A model generated the notes under the pieces. It searched no databases, was not told the DNA's origin, and saw nothing but the letters and a program-made list of their open reading frames with translations. The position numbers were made by a program, and so were the translations under genes. Source: VFMC01 sp031404435 (GTDB lineage: Bacteria > Actinomycetota > Acidimicrobiia > Acidimicrobiales > Ilumatobacteraceae). From it: a DNA stretch of 8,976 bases. Where the stretch lies: NCBI GenBank assembly GCA_031404435.1, contig JANNHO010000097.1, positions 1 to 8,976 on the forward strand. Reading direction: 5' to 3'. Positions 1 to 5,168 of the stretch are shown piece after piece (position 1 is the stretch's first letter; each line of letters begins with the position of its first letter).

Positions 1-75
1 GTGCGCCTCGTTGTAGACGGGGATCGCTACATCGACCATCGGGGCAGTGACTGACGGGTCGAGGGACGGTTCCAT
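1..75 (-). CDS. Glycosyltransferase family 2, N-terminal fragment
   Basis: Only the first 25 codons are in the window; the gene runs off the left edge. The reading is MEPSLDPSVTAP followed by MVDVAIPVYNEAH. The stretch VAIPVYNEAH matches the first beta strand and nucleotide-binding turn (V-x-I-P-x-Y-N-E) at the start of GT-A fold family 2 glycosyltransferases, which transfer sugars from nucleotide-sugars to lipid or glycan acceptors at the inner face of the membrane. Two ATG starts are possible, at 75 and at 39. An in-frame TAA lies just upstream of 75. The 75 start has a weak AGG about 5-6 bases upstream and the 39 start has nothing similar, so I prefer 75. The gene is co-directional with the acyltransferase genes upstream of it but separated by 238 bp of repeat-bearing DNA, so it may have its own promoter. 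The family call rests on one motif; substrate is unknown. Confidence 0.6.
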   Translation of the reverse strand, partial: MEPSLDPSVTAPMVDVAIPVYNEAH

Positions 76-130
76 GCGGGCCTGCCGAGGTTACCCAACC
101 CATCCAGTCGACCAACACGTTTCCCACGCC

Positions 131-277
131 GTCATCGGAGCCCCGCGCTTCATCCGAGTCCCCGCGGTTCATCCGAGTGTGGAGAGAGGGACCCGAGTGC
201 CGAGCGCGCACACGGGTGGGTGTTCGGCACTCGGATGGACGTCAGTCACTCGGATGACACGCGTGGACTCGGATGAT
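131..277. repeat. Inverted array of 19-bp-spaced CATCCGAGT motifs
   Basis: The 9-mer CATCCGAGT occurs exactly at 151-159 and 170-178, and its reverse complement ACTCGGATG exactly at 229-237, 248-256 and 267-275. Starts in each set are 19 bp apart. Degenerate copies lie at 133-140 (CATCGGAG) and 190-198 (GACCCGAGT). Left and right sets are symmetric about position 213, so the block is a long imperfect inverted repeat with arms of about 54 bp and a 20-nt centre. Spacers are also related: CCCCGCGCTT (141-150), CCCCGCGGTT (160-169) and, inverted, CCACGCGTGT (257-266). The left side is therefore a tandem repeat of a unit close to TCATCCGAGTCCCCGCGGT. I did not see the motif elsewhere in the window. 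It could be a REP-like or MITE-like element, a structured transcript end, or an operator array upstream of the family 2 glycosyltransferase. Presence of the repeats is certain; function is not. Confidence 0.85.
193..234 (-). terminator. Possible terminator hairpin at centre of repeat array
   Basis: CCGAGTGCCGA (193-203) and TCGGCACTCGG (224-234) are perfect 11-bp inverted repeats around a 20-nt loop. Four more pairs inside the loop (ACAC 210-213 with GTGT 220-223) are possible. The hairpin lies about 80 bp past the stop codon of the stand-alone acyltransferase and upstream of the next co-directional gene, a place where a terminator would fit. There is no T-run on either strand, so a classic intrinsic terminator is not shown. 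It is also the core of the larger inverted array and may belong to that element instead. Confidence 0.35.
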
Positions 278-313
278 CGGTTGGTTGGGCGGGTGGTGGT
301 TTGGCGGGCGCGG

Positions 314-1546
314 TTAGAGGAGGACGAGGGCGAGGGTGGTAGCGGCCGCCGAGGTTGCCAGCCAGGCGCCGGCGGTGAAGGCCGGGCTCGTCGGCGCGGC
401 GGCCCTGACCGGTTGCTCGACGACGAGATGCAACGCAACACCGATCGCGCCCGCAACGGCGAACTTGACGGCGACGAGTGGCACACCGTCGAAACCGATG
501 CGGTCAGCCGACAGGGCGAGGAACACCGGCCAGTGGACGAGGTACAGCGAGTAGCTCCAGCGGCCCACGGCGACGAGCCACCGAATCGACAGCACAGCGC
601 CGACGCGTCCGTGCCCGACAATCGAACCGACGTTGGCCGCAGTCACGAGAGCAACCACGACTAAGCCGCCGCGTAACAGCCAGGGCGGCGAGTTGTCGGC
701 GAACAGCACCAGCGATGCGAGAGCGGAAAGGCCAACGACTCCGACGGCATCGACCAAGCGGCCCGGTCCCGTGGTGCCGGCCACCGATGAGTCGAGCTCG
801 CTCGCACGTGACGCGGGCCCCTGTTGGCTCGGCGCGGATGTCCGCAGGTGAGCCGCAGCGAGGACCGTGCGCTCGGGCCATGCGGCGCGGCGCAGCACGA
901 TCGCGAGCAGGCCACCGGTGGCCAGTTCGCCGGCGCGCACATCGGTACCGAACTCGAGTCGCGGGGGCCAGTCCGACACCAGGTTGGCGAGCACGACCGA
1001 ACCGCCGATCATCACGCCGAACCCGATGGCCAGTAGGCGATCGGGACGCGCCGCACGGCTGGACAGCGCGACCCCGATTGCGAGTACGACGTAGAACTGC
1101 TCCTCGACCGCGAGCGACCACGTCGGCCCGAGCGGTCCGACGATGGTGCGCAGCAGTTGGTCCTGCCCGGCAGCGATCACGTGCCAGTTCGTCGCGCTCC
1201 AGATCGCTGCCGTGGCATCGCTGGCGTGGGCCTCGAACAACCCGGCGCGGGTCAACACGACGACGCAGAGCACGACCGTGAGCGACGCCGGGACGAGACG
1301 GCGGATTCGTCGGGTCCAGAACCGGCCGAGATCGACACGTCCGTCGCGGGCGATCTCCGTGGTCAGGACGGAGGTGATCAAGAATCCGCTGAGGGTGAAG
1401 AACACCGAGACGCCAAGGTTGCCGCCGCGGAACCATCCGCCGAGACCCGATGTGGCGCACGCGTGAAACGCCATCACGGCGAGGATCGAGATGCCGCGCA
1501 GGCCGTCGAGTCCCGGCTCGTAGGGAATCGTGCGGCCGCCGTTCAT
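314..1546 (-). CDS. Stand-alone acyltransferase-3 (OafA/YrhL-like) membrane protein, 410 aa
   Basis: Integral membrane acyltransferase of the AT3 family (PF01757), which uses a cytoplasmic acyl donor to O-acylate extracytoplasmic glycans. Family marks: LDGLRG at 13-18 and the conserved His in AFHA (H28) in helix 1; GVSVFFTLSGFLIT at 45-58; a basic RRIRRLVPA stretch at 79-87; WSLAVEEQFY at 143-152; WSYSLYLVHWP at 330-340; VEQPVR at 376-381. The protein is strongly hydrophobic throughout and ends in a hydrophobic segment (391-410) at the very C-terminus, with no extracytoplasmic SGNH domain. A hydrophilic Ser/Ala-rich insertion of about 27 residues (236-262) is absent from the two paralogues here. 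Start: ATG just before the usual N-terminus; no good Shine-Dalgarno is seen. It lies 12 bp after the AT3-SGNH gene, so the two are probably one transcript. Its IPYEPGLDGLRG and VSVFFTLSG signatures are closer to the 5165-7300 protein than to its operon partner. Family call is secure; acyl group and acceptor are unknown. Confidence 0.92.
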   Translation of the reverse strand: MNGGRTIPYEPGLDGLRGISILAVMAFHACATSGLGGWFRGGNLGVSVFFTLSGFLITSVLTTEIARDGRVDLGRFWTRRIRRLVPASLTVVLCVVVLTRAGLFEAHASDATAAIWSATNWHVIAAGQDQLLRTIVGPLGPTWSLAVEEQFYVVLAIGVALSSRAARPDRLLAIGFGVMIGGSVVLANLVSDWPPRLEFGTDVRAGELATGGLLAIVLRRAAWPERTVLAAAHLRTSAPSQQGPASRASELDSSVAGTTGPGRLVDAVGVVGLSALASLVLFADNSPPWLLRGGLVVVALVTAANVGSIVGHGRVGAVLSIRWLVAVGRWSYSLYLVHWPVFLALSADRIGFDGVPLVAVKFAVAGAIGVALHLVVEQPVRAAAPTSPAFTAGAWLATSAAATTLALVLL

Positions 1547-1558
1547 CCGCAGGTGAAG

Positions 1559-3712
1559 CTACCCCGCGGGGAGTGCCGCACACGCGCCGACGGGTGTGTC
1601 GAAGCGTGCACTGGTGATCCACGGGCCGGCGAGCCATGCGTCGGGCGTGGCCGTGATCAATCCGGGATAGCGGTCGCCGACACGGTTGACGAACCAGGTC
1701 GCGAAGCGAGCGGCGCCTTGCGGGCACACATGGACCCCATCGGATTTCCGGTCGGGGGCGCCGTCGCCGTCGATGTCGATTGACAGTTCGGGACCCCACA
1801 CCTCGGTGGTGTCGATCAAGGACACATGCTCGGGTTCGCGCACGCCGAGTTGGAACGCGACGGCGATCTGATCGCGTAGGCCTTGCGTTTCGAGGTCGCC
1901 GCGCACCGGCGGGGGAGTGACGAACATCAGGTCGGCCCCTGCAGTGCGGACCGCCTTCTCGACCCGACCGAGTTCGGCCGTCAACACGTCGCGAGGGTGC
2001 ACCGAATCCCAGTACGACAGTTGCACCACGACCAGATCGGACGGGTGTTCAGCGAGCAGGTCGTCGAGGATCGCGTGCGTGTCGACGTTGGCGGTGGGGA
2101 CCAGCCGGGCCCCATCGAAGCTGGCATCGGTGATGGTCACCCCGGCTGCCTCGAGCGCGGCCACGACCGGCGGTGCGATGTCGGCCGCGACAGAGTCGCC
2201 GATCCACAACACCGACGAGATCGTGGTGGGCGGCTCGACCTCAGCGGGAGCGACAATGGGGGCGATCGTGGCGTCGACAGTGCCGGGGTCGCCAGTACCC
2301 GGCGACACCGTTTCGGGAGCAGGTGTGATCGGCGCGACCGTGGCGGGGTCGGTGCTCGGGACTGGCGCGTCGGACGCAGGCGTGTCGCGACCGGGTGGCG
2401 GAGCGGGCGTGGGGCCCATCGAGGCGAGGGCAACGGGCACGACCGGCGCAAGCGCCCCGGCCGTGACGGTGTCGGCCTCGGTGGCCGCAGCGTTCGGGGC
2501 GGTGAGCCCGTTGGAGAAGGCGGCAACATCGAACGACGCCACGTGACCGCGCCCGGACGGGGCCACCATTGCGACAACAACAGCTGCCATGGTCAGTGCC
2601 GCGGTGGCAAACGTTGCCCGCCGCCCGAGTGCCCAAGATCGTTGGCGGCGAATGGGGTGCTCGAGGACGCGGTACGAGGCCTCGGCGAGCAGGACCGAGA
2701 CGGCAACCACCGTAACGTCACGTGCCGCACCGGGGATCTCGCCGAGGCGCGGTCCGATGAGGCGGATCACCGGATAATGCCACAGGTACAGGCCGTACGA
2801 TCGCTGCCCCAGCCACACCAGCGGAGCCACCGACAACACCTGTGCGGCATGGCCGTGAGATGCGGCGAGCAACGCGACCACGATGGCCGCCAGCGTGGAG
2901 TGAATCAGCAGCCCGCCGCCGACCAGGAACCCGAGGTGCCTGCCACCGATGAACCAGCTCCCGGCCAGCACGGCCGCGATCACCCCCACGATGGTCGTCG
3001 TGACCGTTGGGTGCCACCGTGCTGTGGTGACCGCAAGGCGGCGGGGCAACGGCAGCGCCATTGCTGCGCCGACCAGCAATGCGAACATGCGGGTGTCGGT
3101 GCCGAAGTACACCCGGCTCGGCGACGACGTGAGCGACAGCGTGACCATTGCGGCCGCCGATGCAGCAGCGCCCGCCAGTGTGATCCACGTCAACACCCGC
3201 ACCCCGTCGCCTCGACGCAGCGCAAGTACCACCACGAGCGGCCACACCACATAGAACTGCTCCTCGATGGCGAGGCTCCACAGGTGAGTGAACGCCGACG
3301 GCACGCCCGAGGCTGCCCAGTAGTCGCGGGCGGTGCTGATCAGGTGCCAGTTGGCGAGGTACGGCAACGACCAGCGGGCATCGGTTCGGGCGACCGCCTG
3401 CTCGGCGGGTGTTCCCCAGATGATCAGCCACGCCAGTACCGCGCCGATCATCGCCGCGACCGCCGGCAGCAATCGCCGGAACCGGCGGCCCCAGAACTGA
3501 CCCAGCCGGATCGTCCCGTTCGTTCGGTGCTCGCGCAGTAGCAATGCGGTGATCAAGAAGCCGGACAGCACGAAGAACAGGTCGACGCCGAGGAACCCGC
3601 CATTGATCCGCCCGAGGTGGTAGGCGACCACGGCAGCGACCGCGGCGCCGCGCAGCCCATCGAGCGCGGTCCAGTGGACGGCGCTCGATGATGGTTCTCG
3701 ATCGATCTGCAT
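1559..3712 (-). CDS. AT3-SGNH fusion O-acyltransferase (OatA/OafB architecture), 717 aa
   Basis: Two-domain O-acyltransferase. Residues 1-360 are an AT3 membrane domain: LDGLRG 17-22, the His of AYHLG (H32), GVDLFFVLSGFLIT 42-55, WSLAIEEQFY 145-154, RSYGLYLWHYP 304-314, LEHPIR 350-355. A further membrane helix (about 365-386) leads to a Pro/Thr/Ala-rich extracytoplasmic linker (about 395-497), then an SGNH esterase/transferase domain (498-717). Its block I is WIGDSVAAD with nucleophile S507; block V is SDGVH with D658 and H661. The block III position reads QLSYWD (564-569), lacking the usual Gly and Asn of GxND. A DIDGDGAPD segment (646-654), matching the calcium-loop pattern DxDxDGxxD, sits just before the catalytic Asp-His. 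Known relatives O-acetylate peptidoglycan or polysaccharides: AT3 exports the acyl group and SGNH transfers it. Start: the ATG at 3712, because it directly precedes the family N-terminus and avoids overlap with the divergent gene; a GGAG lies about 11 bases upstream. The acceptor is not determined. Confidence 0.93.
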   Translation of the reverse strand: MQIDREPSSSAVHWTALDGLRGAAVAAVVAYHLGRINGGFLGVDLFFVLSGFLITALLLREHRTNGTIRLGQFWGRRFRRLLPAVAAMIGAVLAWLIIWGTPAEQAVARTDARWSLPYLANWHLISTARDYWAASGVPSAFTHLWSLAIEEQFYVVWPLVVVLALRRGDGVRVLTWITLAGAAASAAAMVTLSLTSSPSRVYFGTDTRMFALLVGAAMALPLPRRLAVTTARWHPTVTTTIVGVIAAVLAGSWFIGGRHLGFLVGGGLLIHSTLAAIVVALLAASHGHAAQVLSVAPLVWLGQRSYGLYLWHYPVIRLIGPRLGEIPGAARDVTVVAVSVLLAEASYRVLEHPIRRQRSWALGRRATFATAALTMAAVVVAMVAPSGRGHVASFDVAAFSNGLTAPNAAATEADTVTAGALAPVVPVALASMGPTPAPPPGRDTPASDAPVPSTDPATVAPITPAPETVSPGTGDPGTVDATIAPIVAPAEVEPPTTISSVLWIGDSVAADIAPPVVAALEAAGVTITDASFDGARLVPTANVDTHAILDDLLAEHPSDLVVVQLSYWDSVHPRDVLTAELGRVEKAVRTAGADLMFVTPPPVRGDLETQGLRDQIAVAFQLGVREPEHVSLIDTTEVWGPELSIDIDGDGAPDRKSDGVHVCPQGAARFATWFVNRVGDRYPGLITATPDAWLAGPWITSARFDTPVGACAALPAG

Positions 3713-3824
3713 GATGATGGCGACTCCGCGTGTGCCGTTTCTCCCGCACCGAGGTACCGACGATACCGGATGGCAGTTGTGCGCTGCACGCGTGGCGTAA
3801 GCTGCTTTGCTGAGTTTGCGCCAC
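3713..3824. promoter_or_regulatory. Divergent intergenic promoter region
   Basis: This 112-bp gap separates the minus-strand acyltransferase pair from the plus-strand glycosyltransferase pair, so it should hold both promoters. On the plus strand TAAGCT (3798-3803) fits an actinobacterial TANNNT -10 box. TTGTGC (3777-3782) is a possible -35, but the 15-bp spacing is short. On the minus strand TATCGT (complement of 3760-3765) is a possible -10 without a convincing -35. Small inverted repeats GGTA/TACC (within 3753-3767) and GTGC/GCAC (3779-3789) could be protein-binding sites or chance. The region is inferred from gene orientation; the individual boxes are weak. Confidence 0.35.
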
Positions 3825-5168
3825 ATGCACCCGGATCTCCACGCTCCACGCTCCGCTATCCCGCGTGGCCTGATCATCGCCACCGTGGTCGGCGCAATCT
3901 GGCGATGCGCGGTGCTCGTGTTCGACAAGTGGGATCAGCCGCTGCTGCTCAACGACTCGCTGTACTACTCGGCCCAGGCCAGCCAGCTCGCCAACGGTGT
4001 GTTCTTCCGCGAGATCTTCGTCGACCAACCCGGTGCCGAGCATGGTCCGCTCACCGCGCTGCTGCTGGCCTCGGTGAGCTGGCTCGAACACCCCCAGCCG
4101 TGGCAGCGGACGATCACGATGCTCTGCGGTGTCGCCACGATCGTGGTGATCGGCGTGCTCGCCGGCCGGGTCGCCGGACTGATCGCCGGACGTCGGGCGG
4201 CGATCACGGCCGGCTGGATCGCTGCGGTGTACCCCAACTTGTGGATGAACGACGGGTTGGTGATGAGCGAGAGCATCAGTGTGTTGCTCGTGTCGCTGTT
4301 CCTGCTCGCCGCGCACCGGCTGCTCACCGCGGTCGGGCTGCTCGCTGGGGTTGGGCTACCGAACGGGGCCGGCCCGGTTCGGTGGCAGCGGGCTGCGATC
4401 GTGGGCCTGCTCGCCGGTTTGGCCACCTTGGCGCGCAGCGAGCTCGCGCTGCTGGCGCCCGTGACCGCGCTGTTGATGATCGTGGTGCACCGTCGCTCCG
4501 GGGACGCGGCGGCGCTTCGGTGGCGCAGTGCGGTGCTGCAGCCGGCCCTGGTCATCGGTGTTGCCGTGCTCACGGTGTCGCCGTGGGTCGCGTTCAACCT
4601 GGCCCGCTTCGAACGCCCGGTCACCCTCACCACCAACGACGGCACCACGCTGCTCGGCAGCTACTGCGACCCCACGTTCTACGGCGACGAGATCGGCGGG
4701 TGGAGCCTGTTCTGCGTTGTTGACGACGACCCGCGCTATGGCATGGACGAGGAACCGTCGCTGCGATCGCAGCGCCAGCGGAGCCAAGCTGTCGACTACG
4801 CCAAGGCCAACGTCACCCGGCTTCCCGTGGTGGTCGCGGCTCGTGTCGGGCGCACCCTCGACGTGTACGGGCTCGACCGCCTGGTCGCCCAAGACGTCGG
4901 CGAGGAGCGTTACCGGTGGGCCTCGTGGGCGGGCATCGTGATGTGGTGGGGGTTGGCCGTCGCTGCCTTGTTCGGCGTCGCCGGTGCCGACCGGCGTGAT
5001 CGCTGGCTCCTGGCGATCCCGGTGGTCGCGGTGCTGGTGACGACGGTGGTGTTCTACGGCGCGCACCGCATCCGGTCATCGATGGAACCAACCGTGGTCG
5101 TATTCGCCGCCGTTGGGTTCGTTGCGATGTGGACCCGCCGCACCCCGGGTGTTGGGGCCGAGCGATGA
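3825..5168 (+). CDS. GT-C glycosyltransferase, family 39 / PMT_2-like, 447 aa
   Basis: Predicted polytopic glycosyltransferase of the GT-C superfamily (ArnT/PMT-like). These enzymes use polyprenyl-phosphate-linked sugars on the outer face of the membrane. Visible marks: a first helix (about 14-33) followed by an extracytoplasmic loop with LLNDSLYYSAQASQLANG (41-58), whose Asp (D44) sits where GT-C enzymes keep an acidic catalytic residue. Next come EHGPLTALLL (72-81, the usual 'P-L' loop), MSES (147-150) before a helix, and LARSELALLAP (202-212). A soluble loop (about 265-360) has a likely disulfide pair C281/C297 in a DPTFYGDEIGGW context. HRIRSSMEP (414-422) precedes the last helix, as in the 'R-x-R-x-x-x-E-P' of relatives. 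Start: ATG at 3825 chosen; TTG codons at 3807 and 3816 are in frame, none with a clear Shine-Dalgarno. The stop overlaps the next start (ATGA), so the acyltransferase downstream is translationally coupled. Whether the acceptor is protein, lipid or wall polysaccharide cannot be told. Confidence 0.85.
   Translation: MHPDLHAPRSAIPRGLIIATVVGAIWRCAVLVFDKWDQPLLLNDSLYYSAQASQLANGVFFREIFVDQPGAEHGPLTALLLASVSWLEHPQPWQRTITMLCGVATIVVIGVLAGRVAGLIAGRRAAITAGWIAAVYPNLWMNDGLVMSESISVLLVSLFLLAAHRLLTAVGLLAGVGLPNGAGPVRWQRAAIVGLLAGLATLARSELALLAPVTALLMIVVHRRSGDAAALRWRSAVLQPALVIGVAVLTVSPWVAFNLARFERPVTLTTNDGTTLLGSYCDPTFYGDEIGGWSLFCVVDDDPRYGMDEEPSLRSQRQRSQAVDYAKANVTRLPVVVAARVGRTLDVYGLDRLVAQDVGEERYRWASWAGIVMWWGLAVAALFGVAGADRRDRWLLAIPVVAVLVTTVVFYGAHRIRSSMEPTVVVFAAVGFVAMWTRRTPGVGAER

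Noticed and set aside
131..277. CRISPR array
   Set aside because: Repeats are only about 9-10 bp with similar 10-bp spacers and inverted halves; no cas genes are present.
47..664. 205-codon plus-strand frame across the repeat array
   Set aside because: Low-complexity Arg/Gly/Asp-rich translation, partly antisense to the stand-alone AT3 gene; no ribosome site or recognisable fold.
1883..3541. Open 552-codon frame on the plus strand
   Set aside because: It is antisense to the AT3-SGNH fusion; composition is Arg/Gly/His-rich with no domain pattern, typical of a high-GC shadow frame.
3713..3928. 72-codon N-terminal extension of the minus-strand fusion
   Set aside because: It overlaps the divergent glycosyltransferase gene, is not AT3-like, and the ATG at 3712 sits right before the conserved LDGLRG region.
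2718..4316. 532-codon minus-strand frame spanning the divergent promoter
   Set aside because: It crosses two well-supported genes and shows only Arg/His/Gly-rich shadow composition.
5129..5164. Upstream ATG 12 codons before the second fusion
   Set aside because: MSEHRSIPYQ at 5165 matches the N-terminus of the AT3 paralogue (IPYEP...), and the ATGA overlap with GGGG upstream is the better start.
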